DNA of 53,977 bases from a virus: IMG/VR virus record IMGVR_UViG_3300025547_000009, positions 1 to 53,977 of that record, one strand, 5' to 3'. Position 1 is the first letter of the stretch. The number at the start of each line of letters is the position of its first letter. Under the pieces are notes generated by a model. It saw nothing but the letters and a program-made list of their open reading frames with translations. It was not told the DNA's origin and searched no databases. A program made the position numbers and the translations under genes. Shown piece after piece: positions 39,037-46,115 of this stretch.

Positions 39037-40125
39037 ATGTCTGAACTATACTTTAAATACGCCCTGTATGGACTTGCAAGCCTCTTTCTTGTATCGGTGG
39101 GGGGTAATGCTTGGACTGTCTATAAAATGCAACGAATGGACGCTACAATACAAGATCAGATTGCAGGTGTTCTTAGTGAGAACGCTACAAAGATAACCAA
39201 TATGAATGAGACTTTAGGTACTGTGAAATCTCAGATGGTTGATCGTGCCACGCTTGAACAAAGAGCAAAAGAAATCATTAGTGGACTTGACCAAAAGACC
39301 CAAGACGCTATAGGGAAGTATACTTCTGAAACGGGAGCAAAAGTAGACTCAATCAGCAAACGCTTTGTTAGAATGGAAGCAAGACTCGATCAAGGGATCT
39401 CTCGCATAGGTAAAAAAGTAGATCGCCAAAGAAAAACCCCTCCACCACCTAAAAGCTGGAAAGGTGTGAGTGGACAAGATCAAACCCGATGTGCAGACCA
39501 CCCAGAGAGATGTGAAACATTTGAGTTTAGCTGGCACTCACCTTTCTCTCTAAAAGGTAGACCCATATATACTTTCTCAAGTAGAAATATATGGGAAGGA
39601 AAAGGGAGTCTCGATCTCAACTTAGCATTTAAGGTGGTGGCGATCACTTATGGTGAGGACCAATCCAAACTCGGTTCGGGTGCAGTTCAAAATCAAGGTA
39701 TGCACATTTATGGTGGGTACTTTGATGAACAAGGAGAGTTTGTGGAGATAGAGGGTCTTGAGAGTAAACTCATGAAAGGAGATAAAAACTTAGATCCTAG
39801 ACTGATTTATGTCCCAAAGGTTGATGCACCTATTGGGCGTTTAGGGTTAAGTTTGTTTGAACCAAGTTTACTTGTAGGCTCAACATATCAAGCTGGAGAT
39901 TTTGGTCTGTCTATTGGAGGTAGCTTTTTGAATCTCCGTAAAGGGGAGTATCGGTTAGGTGGGAACTTTGCCCTTACAGAATCTAATCAGTATCTAGGAC
40001 TGATGGGAACATGGCATCCATATATAGCGGGTAAGAACCTCAACATCGCTCCTGGTCTTGGTTGGGTATTAGGTGCAGATGGTTCTAACACATGGTCGTT
40101 GGGAGTCCACTTTCAAGTTTGGTGA
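39037..40125 (+). CDS. Membrane-anchored coiled-coil protein with C-terminal beta domain
   Basis: 362 residues. A single hydrophobic segment near the N-terminus (about 8-30, ALYGLASLFLVSVGGNAW) is a signal anchor or signal peptide. Residues 33-130 are long coiled coil. A Pro cluster (KTPPPPKSW) leads to a Gly-rich beta domain ending LGVHFQVW, with a terminal aromatic residue like an outer-membrane beta-signal. The order inner membrane, periplasmic helix, outer-membrane-like end could span the periplasm, so a spanin-like role is possible. Family not recognised. Immediately upstream of holin-like genes. Confidence 0.68.
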   Translation: MSELYFKYALYGLASLFLVSVGGNAWTVYKMQRMDATIQDQIAGVLSENATKITNMNETLGTVKSQMVDRATLEQRAKEIISGLDQKTQDAIGKYTSETGAKVDSISKRFVRMEARLDQGISRIGKKVDRQRKTPPPPKSWKGVSGQDQTRCADHPERCETFEFSWHSPFSLKGRPIYTFSSRNIWEGKGSLDLNLAFKVVAITYGEDQSKLGSGAVQNQGMHIYGGYFDEQGEFVEIEGLESKLMKGDKNLDPRLIYVPKVDAPIGRLGLSLFEPSLLVGSTYQAGDFGLSIGGSFLNLRKGEYRLGGNFALTESNQYLGLMGTWHPYIAGKNLNIAPGLGWVLGADGSNTWSLGVHFQVW

Positions 40126-40126
40126 G

Positions 40127-40501
40127 TTAAAGTCGGTAAAACTTTTTAAACCCTCTCCAATCTTTGGGGTGCATCTCACTAAACATACTTGGGATCTTAG
40201 AAATCAAGATCCATTCCCATTCAGTATGCTCATGGTCTAAAACAGGTTCTATCTCTGTTTTACATACTCCGACATACATGGTGTAAATCCTGTCCTCAAC
40301 ATGATCGACTACCTTGTATTGGTCGGGAGTTATACCAGTCTCTTCTTCAGTCTCCCTAAGAGCTGTCTGATAAGTCGTTTCATTTGGTTCGCCCTGTCCT
40401 CCTGGGAAGTCCCAATAACTCGACCATTTATCATATTTATAATGTGTTCTTTTCATTATGAGGGTCTTATTACCGCATAATAGCATTATTCCAGCACCCA
40501 T
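40127..40501 (-). CDS. Nudix hydrolase
   Basis: 124 residues. The Nudix box is complete at 35-57: G35-x5-E41-x7-REUxEExGU, ending in REx-EEETGI. It hydrolyses a nucleoside diphosphate linked to another group; candidates are oxidised or capped nucleotides. Tail to tail with the preceding gene, one base apart. AAAAGGAGAACC precedes the start. Confidence 0.9.
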   Translation of the reverse strand: MGAGIMLLCGNKTLIMKRTHYKYDKWSSYWDFPGGQGEPNETTYQTALRETEEETGITPDQYKVVDHVEDRIYTMYVGVCKTEIEPVLDHEHTEWEWILISKIPSMFSEMHPKDWRGFKKFYRL

Positions 40502-40518
40502 AGTGGTTCTCCTTTTGT

Positions 40519-40533
40519 AATTTGTTTATTAGT
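40519..40533 (+). promoter_or_regulatory. Weak late-type (class L) promoter-like motif
   Basis: AATTTGTTTATTAGT, similar to GTTTATTTATA, about 32 bases before the short ORF at 40565. Confidence 0.3.
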
Positions 40534-40564
40534 ACCTCTACTGTACTTATTAAAGGAGTATAAA

Positions 40565-40615
40565 ATGAAGCCGAACCAACAAGTAGCTTTGAGATTAGGG
40601 GCAACCCATGAGTGA
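40565..40615 (+). CDS. Very short tag-like ORF (16 aa)
   Basis: 16 codons, MKPNQQVALRLGATHE, with a strong AAAGGAG site. It recalls the start of the class 2-tagged protein at 41104 (MNKSVQRVASKYM). The stop overlaps the start of the holin-like gene (ATGAGTGA). Possibly a leader peptide or the stub of a lost tagged gene. Confidence 0.4.
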   Translation: MKPNQQVALRLGATHE

Positions 40616-41111
40616 TGGAAACATATCAGGCACTACACCATTACCTGAACACTGTCACTTTGTTGGCAGTGATAAGATAATCTGCTCGGACAACGATGGC
40701 GTTGATCGAGAATGTGAATTTTTCGAGGGTGAATTAGGATGCAAGGTGACAGCACAACTTGTGGATGTAAACCCAACAGGTGCGGAGATGAAAGATGTCT
40801 TTATAGGTCATGCTTATCTTGTAGTGGTTGTCGCTATTTTGAGTTTAGCCTTAACTCAAATCATTAAACCTTTCATTTGGAAAACCTGCACCGAAAAGTC
40901 GGATGCTGTGATTAGACTATTTGCGATACTCACGGGTGCGGGTATTGCCTACCATTTATCAAACCCACTTAAGATGATTGATGTCTATATGGGAGCAAGT
41001 GCGGGAGCTATCAATGCTTTCGTGATAAAAATGTTTAAAGCTAAAGTCAAGAAATCACTAGGTGTTGAATCAACACCAGACCCACAAGATAAGGAAAAAG
41101 AAGATGAATAA
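40608..41111 (+). CDS. Holin-like membrane protein, copy 1
   Basis: 167 residues. The N-terminal 60 residues are acidic and Cys-containing. Membrane segments at about 67-90 (HAYLVVVVAILSLALTQII), about 98-118 and about 123-142. The charged C-terminus (KEKEDE) and size fit a phage holin, which permeabilises the inner membrane at lysis. Its central 100 residues are clearly paralogous to 41488-41871. The next gene starts inside its end. Strong AGGGG upstream. Confidence 0.65.
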   Translation: MSDGNISGTTPLPEHCHFVGSDKIICSDNDGVDRECEFFEGELGCKVTAQLVDVNPTGAEMKDVFIGHAYLVVVVAILSLALTQIIKPFIWKTCTEKSDAVIRLFAILTGAGIAYHLSNPLKMIDVYMGASAGAINAFVIKMFKAKVKKSLGVESTPDPQDKEKEDE

Positions 41112-41460
41112 ATCAGTACAACGAGTTGCTTCAAAATATATGGAAGCAAGATTATTTGGAATACTTAGTACTCCTGTTAGCAATCAGGAAATAAGAAGAG
41201 CAGTTAAAAGATTACAATGGGCTTTCCCAAAAGGTGAATACAAAGTCATGTCCATTATGGGGCAAGACAGGAAGAAAGTGATTAGGACTACTACACCAGA
41301 TGGTTTCTTGTCTGAGATTACTGGTCTTGAAATGGACAAAAAAGGGAATCTATCTTATCGGGTCTTAACTGTGTCTAACCCTCATGGCAGAGACATTAAA
41401 GTTGATAGTTTAGACGAAGCGACAGATACTGTATATAGATTATTAAAGAATCACTTGTAA
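41104..41460 (+). CDS. Class 2-tagged small protein between two holin-like copies
   Basis: 118 residues from the ATG at 41104. N-terminal tag MNKSVQRVASKYMEARL, then an alpha/beta domain (RRAVKRLQWAFPKGEYKVMSIM, then KKGNLSYRVLTVSN). The domain loosely recalls the post-tag domains of class 1 proteins (KGDLRW, TGALRW). It sits between two paralogous holin-like genes, overlapping the first. Function unknown. Confidence 0.7.
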   Translation: MNKSVQRVASKYMEARLFGILSTPVSNQEIRRAVKRLQWAFPKGEYKVMSIMGQDRKKVIRTTTPDGFLSEITGLEMDKKGNLSYRVLTVSNPHGRDIKVDSLDEATDTVYRLLKNHL

Positions 41461-41487
41461 GGATGCTTTGAAAACCATAGGAGGCTT

Positions 41488-41871
41488 ATGAGTAACGAGA
41501 CTAAAAAAACTGAAACGACCGAGACTCTGATGGGACCGCCTGCTCCTAAAATAGAAAAATATGATCATATTGGTCATGTGTATCTTATAGTCGTGGCGGC
41601 TATTGTTAGTTATGCAGTCACTGAAATTGTAAAACCTTTCATCTTCAAAACCTGTGCAGAAAAATCTGAGGCTGTTATTCGCCTCTTTGCTGTTATTACA
41701 GGAGCGATTGTAGGGTACTCTTTAAGTAATGATATTCTTGACCTATGGCTTGGAGCTTCGGCAGGGGCATTAAATGCTTATGTCATCAAAATCATCAAGT
41801 CAAAAATTAAATCCACAGTGGGTGTCGAACTCACACCCACTCCCTCCGAAGAGGGGGGTAAAGAAAAGTAA
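41488..41871 (+). CDS. Holin-like membrane protein, copy 2
   Basis: 127 residues, paralog of 40608-41111: FIGHAYLVVVVAIL versus HIGHVYLIVVAAIV, then IIKPFIWKTCTEKSDAVIRLFA versus IVKPFIFKTCAEKSEAVIRLFA in parallel. Two or three membrane helices and a charged C-terminus. The acidic N-terminal extension of copy 1 is absent. One could be holin and the other antiholin, an inference from the duplication. Confidence 0.66.
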   Translation: MSNETKKTETTETLMGPPAPKIEKYDHIGHVYLIVVAAIVSYAVTEIVKPFIFKTCAEKSEAVIRLFAVITGAIVGYSLSNDILDLWLGASAGALNAYVIKIIKSKIKSTVGVELTPTPSEEGGKEK

Positions 41872-41884
41872 TAGTTTATTTATC
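41868..41884 (+). promoter_or_regulatory. Late-type (class L) promoter-like motif, plus strand
   Basis: GTAATAGTTTATTTATC, 35 bases before 41919, overlapping the previous stop. Together with 48461 it shows the element follows gene direction on both strands. Confidence 0.55.
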
Positions 41885-41918
41885 ATTCACTCTTTTGAAA
41901 ATGAAATGGAGAAATAAA

Positions 41919-42368
41919 ATGAGAAGATCCGCATCAGAAATCATCCGTAACCTTGAGTCTAGGATTGCTCGTCTTGAACGACAATCGGGTCGAGGATCAA
42001 ATCGTCTTGAAAGACAAGCAAGACCAAATGAGAAAATAGAAAATGAAACATCAAAAACAATTCTCACTAAGAAGCAATGGGCAGGGATTGCAAAGACACA
42101 CGCCCCAAAACCTTTTGAGAATCCTCTTGGAGATCAAGAGGTGTATTATGACTATCGCAGAGGAGGTATAATCGTTGATGATCGTGATGAGCATGGTGAT
42201 GATGGAGAAATATTTCTAATCAAAGAGATTAAGGGGGGCGGGGCTGAGGGTGCATTTCAAGTCTATCAAGAGGTTTATCCAGATGCTAGACTGGGCCAAA
42301 ATGGCTGGAATTTTGATGATATGAAGTATTTAGGGAAGACACTAGATCAACGAGCGAGGAGGGGATAA
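41919..42368 (+). CDS. Class 1-tagged protein with duplicated tag end
   Basis: 149 residues. Tag MRRSASE to RIARLERQ, then SGRGSNRLERQARP, which repeats the LERQ end, a partial duplication. The rest is acidic, with DDRDEHGDDGEIFLIKEIKGG and a C-terminal LDQRARRG. The only class 1-tagged gene on the plus strand; its leader lacks the GTGATC/TTAACC part but keeps ATGGAGAA. Family not recognised. Confidence 0.78.
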   Translation: MRRSASEIIRNLESRIARLERQSGRGSNRLERQARPNEKIENETSKTILTKKQWAGIAKTHAPKPFENPLGDQEVYYDYRRGGIIVDDRDEHGDDGEIFLIKEIKGGGAEGAFQVYQEVYPDARLGQNGWNFDDMKYLGKTLDQRARRG

Positions 42369-42499
42369 AAGATATTTTATCCAAAGGCTAAAGGACTTGA
42401 AGACTATCGAAATGAAACTCAACAAAGCAGGTTTAAAGCACAAGTCTTAATAACTTATTTATATCTCACATTACATGAAACTAAATGTGAGGAATAAAT
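42369..42499 (+). promoter_or_regulatory. Short intergenic region with class L-like motif and hairpin
   Basis: Holds TAATAACTTATTTATATC (42448-42465), a class L-like motif 35 bases before the next gene. A hairpin with an 8-base stem (CTCACATT pairing with AATGTGAG) lies just before the ribosome-binding site. A 12-codon ORF (MKLNKAGLKHKS) is also present but unsupported. Confidence 0.4.
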
Positions 42500-42868
42500 A
42501 TGAGATACCTATACCACTACAAAGCTGAAGTCCTCTCCGTCTATGATGGAGACACCGTTACCCTTATGATTGATCAAGGCATGAAACACTTTGCTAGGGT
42601 CAAGGTAAGAATGATTGGGATTGACACGCCCGAAATACGCACTAAAGACCTCGAAGAAAAGAAGCGAGGTTATGAAGCTAAGGACTACCTAAAGTCCCGA
42701 ATCGAAGGTAAAACCATTATCGTACAAACCCTTAAAAAGGGTAAGTTCGGTAGGTGGCTTGGCGTTATGTGGGATTACACCGAAGATGCAGATGATCTAG
42801 GTGAATCACTTAACGATGAAATGATCCGCATGGGTCATGCTAAAGCCTATGACGGTGGTAAGAGATGA
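42500..42868 (+). CDS. Thermonuclease (SNase) family nuclease
   Basis: 122 residues. YDGDTV (15-20), GIDTPE (40-45) and FGRWLGVM (83-90) with ESLNDEMIRMGHAKAY are the ordered motifs of staphylococcal-nuclease-like proteins, which degrade DNA or RNA with calcium. No signal peptide, so cytoplasmic. Overlaps the start of the next gene (ATGA). Could degrade host DNA; inferred. Confidence 0.88.
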   Translation: MRYLYHYKAEVLSVYDGDTVTLMIDQGMKHFARVKVRMIGIDTPEIRTKDLEEKKRGYEAKDYLKSRIEGKTIIVQTLKKGKFGRWLGVMWDYTEDADDLGESLNDEMIRMGHAKAYDGGKR

Positions 42869-43860
42869 GTATCACTATAGAGAAAGGTAGTAAAAGCTAT
42901 CCTCCATCTAATATACAAGTTCTTCTATGTAAGGATAGTGTAGTCTTAGGTGAAGTTAATGGGTATAGTGTGAACATGGAATACTCAGAGGTCGATGGCT
43001 CTGAATGCTATGAAGAAATATACGACCTTATTGAAAGATACCCTCAAGTCCTAGATGAAAACGGTAAACCTAGAATATCTGAAATTTACCAATCCGATAT
43101 AGTTAAGTCTTTTAGAGGACAAGGCTTCGGTGTTGATATGTATATAGAGTTCATGCTTCGGTGTTGGGCTGAAAATAGTAAGGGCAAACCATTTATCCTA
43201 ATCCCTAACGGTTGCAACTTAGATATGGAGGGGAACAACTCAGAGGACTCTATAAGAGTTTGGGAATCTCTAAGTCGTAAGTTTCCGAGTTCGGGAAAAA
43301 GCTACTCAACTTGCATTGCAGTGTTAAGGAAACCATCCTCAAGTAAAATGGCTCAAAGAGTTGCGAGTAGACATATCGCTCGTCTTGATATTAAGTTCGT
43401 AGAAACGGATGACTTCACTAATACAAATTCAACTCATTCGATAGAGATTGTAAATAATAAAGTGAAATTATATAGGGATGTTGTAGGTTTTATAGAGGGT
43501 AAGTTTGGAACCCATACTTTAGAAGAACTATATGAATATGCCTGTTCTGAAGATATTTTAGCCCTTTATGAACTATGGGCGATAGATGCTGAATGGCACG
43601 ATGAGATCCCTGTATTTGAAGTCTTAGAGAGCAGTGTCGATGAGGAGTATCGCTCAAAAAAGTTAGGTCTTCAAATGTATAAAGAACTCGCCAACTTAGC
43701 TAGGGAAGAGTCTAGGACACCAATGTTCTTTATCCCTAACTACTGCAATACGAGGTCTACAACCCCTTCAGCACTAAGGGTTTGGAAATCCTTAACAAAA
43801 TCAAATGCTCCGACCAGCTCTGGTGATGTTGTTTTGATGGTAGATCGAAAGTTGAGATAA
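42865..43860 (+). CDS. Double GNAT-like protein joined by a class 2 tag
   Basis: 331 residues. Two GNAT-like halves share a signature: first ISEIYQSDIVKSFRGQGFG (71-89), FILIPNGC and RVWESLSRKFPSSG; second FEVLESSVDEEYRSKKLG (251-268), FFIPNYC and RVWKSL. Between them lies KMAQRVASRHIARL (161-174), a class 2 tag. The first half keeps a better acetyl-CoA loop (RGQGFG) than the second. It is a paralog of 14711-15145. Role unknown; acetylation of host or phage proteins is possible. Confidence 0.7.
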   Translation: MSITIEKGSKSYPPSNIQVLLCKDSVVLGEVNGYSVNMEYSEVDGSECYEEIYDLIERYPQVLDENGKPRISEIYQSDIVKSFRGQGFGVDMYIEFMLRCWAENSKGKPFILIPNGCNLDMEGNNSEDSIRVWESLSRKFPSSGKSYSTCIAVLRKPSSSKMAQRVASRHIARLDIKFVETDDFTNTNSTHSIEIVNNKVKLYRDVVGFIEGKFGTHTLEELYEYACSEDILALYELWAIDAEWHDEIPVFEVLESSVDEEYRSKKLGLQMYKELANLAREESRTPMFFIPNYCNTRSTTPSALRVWKSLTKSNAPTSSGDVVLMVDRKLR

Positions 43861-43862
43861 CG

Positions 43863-44918
43863 ATGAACAGATATGCAAGTGTAAATAGAGTCGCCCGTAT
43901 CCATACAGCTCGTATGCAAAAGAGAGCGATGTTCTTTGATAATGTCAAAGAAGATGTAGCTTCAGCCTTCATGCAAAATGAAGCGTCAAAAGAACGAAAG
44001 AAGATTTCTAGCGAAGGTAAGTCTGGATTAAAGTTCTTGCAGAAGCAGTTTGGACTAAACTCAATGGATTCCTTCATCAAAGCGATTGGGCAATCTAAAT
44101 ATGATCCCAATGACCCAATACAAAAAATGATTGCAGAAGCTGGGGCTAAAACTAACTCGCCAGGTGAAGCAGGTGATATGTTAGGTAGGTTCGCTAATGC
44201 TTATCAGAAGCAAGACATTGAGGGGATGGCTAAAGAGGTAGGAGTTGAAAAAGAGACTATGGCTCTCGTCCTGCTCTGGTATGTGAGAGACAATAAAAAT
44301 GTGAAACTCAAAAATGCTTCCATGAACAAAAATGCTTTTTGGAATCCATTTGCCGTTGCTCCTGTCCCCCCACTCCCCCCTTTCCACGCACAATCTGTTG
44401 TAGTGGAAAATGTACTAAATATAGGTGGTGGTGTGGTTAGCCAAGTATCTCACTATACAGGTGAAGGGATTTCATGGCTTTGGTCTATAATCCCTTCAGG
44501 GTATGCTCCAACTTTACCCACAGGTAAAGTGTGGACTGCAATATACTTCATTCTGAAGAATGCATGGCTAGGGATTATGAAGGCAGGTGGCCTAGCTATA
44601 GGGGCGATTAAAGCGTCAATAGTTAAAAGCACAGCGACATTCGGAATCATCGCAGTGCTGAAAGTCATAGGGATTGCACTTATTGTATATTACGCCATAA
44701 TAGGTTTGTCTTGGATGAGTTATCAGATCACAAGACTACCTGCTAGGGTACTAATAGAGTTCCCTGTACAGGTCATATGGAAGATCCTTAAGATGGTTGG
44801 AAATGGTGCTATTAAACTCACCACATGGGCTTATGATAAGATCAAGTCAGTAATCTATGAAAATGAAGACCAAATAGAGCCAAGTGACCCTATGCTCCCC
44901 GCAGTCCAAGCGATTTGA
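43863..44918 (+). CDS. Class 2-tagged membrane protein
   Basis: 351 residues. The N-terminus MNRYASVNRVARIHTARMQK is a class 2 tag. Residues 25-150 are charged helix. A Pro cluster (APVPPLPPFHAQ) is followed by hydrophobic segments near 220-245 and 250-290 (IIAVLKVIGIALIVYYAIIGLSW). Design (tag plus membrane domain) mirrors the class 1 protein at 13537. Two bases after the GNAT-like gene. Function unknown. Confidence 0.68.
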   Translation: MNRYASVNRVARIHTARMQKRAMFFDNVKEDVASAFMQNEASKERKKISSEGKSGLKFLQKQFGLNSMDSFIKAIGQSKYDPNDPIQKMIAEAGAKTNSPGEAGDMLGRFANAYQKQDIEGMAKEVGVEKETMALVLLWYVRDNKNVKLKNASMNKNAFWNPFAVAPVPPLPPFHAQSVVVENVLNIGGGVVSQVSHYTGEGISWLWSIIPSGYAPTLPTGKVWTAIYFILKNAWLGIMKAGGLAIGAIKASIVKSTATFGIIAVLKVIGIALIVYYAIIGLSWMSYQITRLPARVLIEFPVQVIWKILKMVGNGAIKLTTWAYDKIKSVIYENEDQIEPSDPMLPAVQAI

Positions 44919-45001
44919 AATGATTAATGAGGTAGACCTTTTAATCCAAAGGACAGTTCCAGCAGAGAGGTCATCCAAAGCGTCATTGATCGAAGCTACA
45001 G

Positions 45002-45937
45002 TCAATGACCAAAGTCTGCTTGGTTCTCGATAAATACTTCTCTAATTTGAGTGATTTGAGAGGTCAAGACTTTGTAAGACACCGAACGAGCCGAAGCCCA
45101 CTTCTTCTTACTCTCATACTCTGCATATCTAAGCTCAAGCCAAAGCGAGTAGTACATATCTACCTTCGCTTCACCGAAACGATCAAGTAAAAGAGATCTC
45201 ATGTACGCATTAGTGGACTTTTCTTCAAGAGAATGATTTTCGTCCTCATGCACAAAGTAGTCTGGCTCTCCGACTGACACACCAGTATCTGCGTCAGTCT
45301 TGGAAACCACTTGAGCGATCTGCCAACCTTGCGACTCAAGATTCTGTATATGATGGACAGGAACATAATCTGTGTTCGACTCTTTAGAAGCGTATGCTTT
45401 GACTTTCGTAACCTCTGATTGAGTCCTCGCACCACGACTCCGTTGTAGAGCATCTGCACCCTCTTTGTACTTTTCACGCACTACATACTGCAAGAACCAC
45501 TCATAGACCACAGAGGGCTTGATTCTCTTGCCTTTATCAATCTCAGTTTTGAGCTGATTTTTCTTGATAAAGTGTTCAGATAGGAAGCTATGGAAGTAGC
45601 TTACGATCTGATCTTCGGGTAGAGTGAAACGCTTGTTGTAAGGGGTTCTTCTCTGAACCATCCCCAACACTCGTTCGTAGTTCTCACACTTAGCATTATA
45701 AAGCCAATTTTCAGTCTCATTTCGCACCCTAACAGGTTTTTTTGGCTGTGAGTCTGATAAGATCATGTCAAAGTGATCATCTGCTGAAGTGTCGTAGATC
45801 ATATCGAAGTGATCATCTGCTGATGTATCGTAGATCATATCGAAGTGATCATCTGCTGATGTATCGTAGATCATATCGAAGTGGGCATCTGCACCACTCC
45901 TTATAGGGTAAGCTAAACCCTTAGTTATTCTATTCAT
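45002..45937 (-). CDS. Protein with four 12-residue acidic repeats; C-terminal part perhaps sigma-like
   Basis: 311 residues. Residues 16-63 are four units of a 12-residue repeat, A-D-D-H-F-D-M-I-Y-D-T-S in the best copies. A basic/alpha region follows. Residues 110-165 and 275-311 have helical content and a C-terminal VSYKVLTSQITQIREVF that could be a helix-turn-helix, so a sigma-like or DNA-binding role is conceivable, weakly supported. GGAGACAC precedes the ATG. The flanking gaps (44919-45001 and 45938-46115) hold only a weak GTTTATATATGG motif near 46066. Confidence 0.6.
   Translation of the reverse strand: MNRITKGLAYPIRSGADAHFDMIYDTSADDHFDMIYDTSADDHFDMIYDTSADDHFDMILSDSQPKKPVRVRNETENWLYNAKCENYERVLGMVQRRTPYNKRFTLPEDQIVSYFHSFLSEHFIKKNQLKTEIDKGKRIKPSVVYEWFLQYVVREKYKEGADALQRSRGARTQSEVTKVKAYASKESNTDYVPVHHIQNLESQGWQIAQVVSKTDADTGVSVGEPDYFVHEDENHSLEEKSTNAYMRSLLLDRFGEAKVDMYYSLWLELRYAEYESKKKWASARSVSYKVLTSQITQIREVFIENQADFGH
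45749..45892 (-). repeat. Four 36-bp in-frame tandem repeats
   Basis: Four adjacent 36-base units within the gene at 45002-45937, each coding the 12-residue acidic unit. The central two are nearly identical at DNA level and the outer ones diverge, consistent with recent slippage or recombination expansion. No spacers, so not a CRISPR. Confidence 0.8.
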
Positions 45938-46115
45938 TTGTGTCTCCGACAGGTCGGGTTAAAGTTTGACTTATTGGACATCTATCCAAGTCAGCAGATA
46001 CCTTACCACACACCAACCGACCTAGCAACGATTTTGCCCCCAAATATGAATTTGTAGATCGTTTATATATGGTATATCTTGTAAACCTTAGCCCACATCT
46101 GAAAGTGTGAGAGAT

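Noticed and set aside
42411-42449. 12-codon ORF MKLNKAGLKHKS
   Set aside because: No ribosome-binding site and no conservation to judge; too short to support.
45749-45892. Tandem 36-bp repeats as a CRISPR array
   Set aside because: No spacers; units are adjacent, in frame and inside a coding gene.
45938-46115. Distant GGTCGG/CCGACC inverted repeat as terminator
   Set aside because: Stem arms are about 55 bases apart with no T-run; not convincing.
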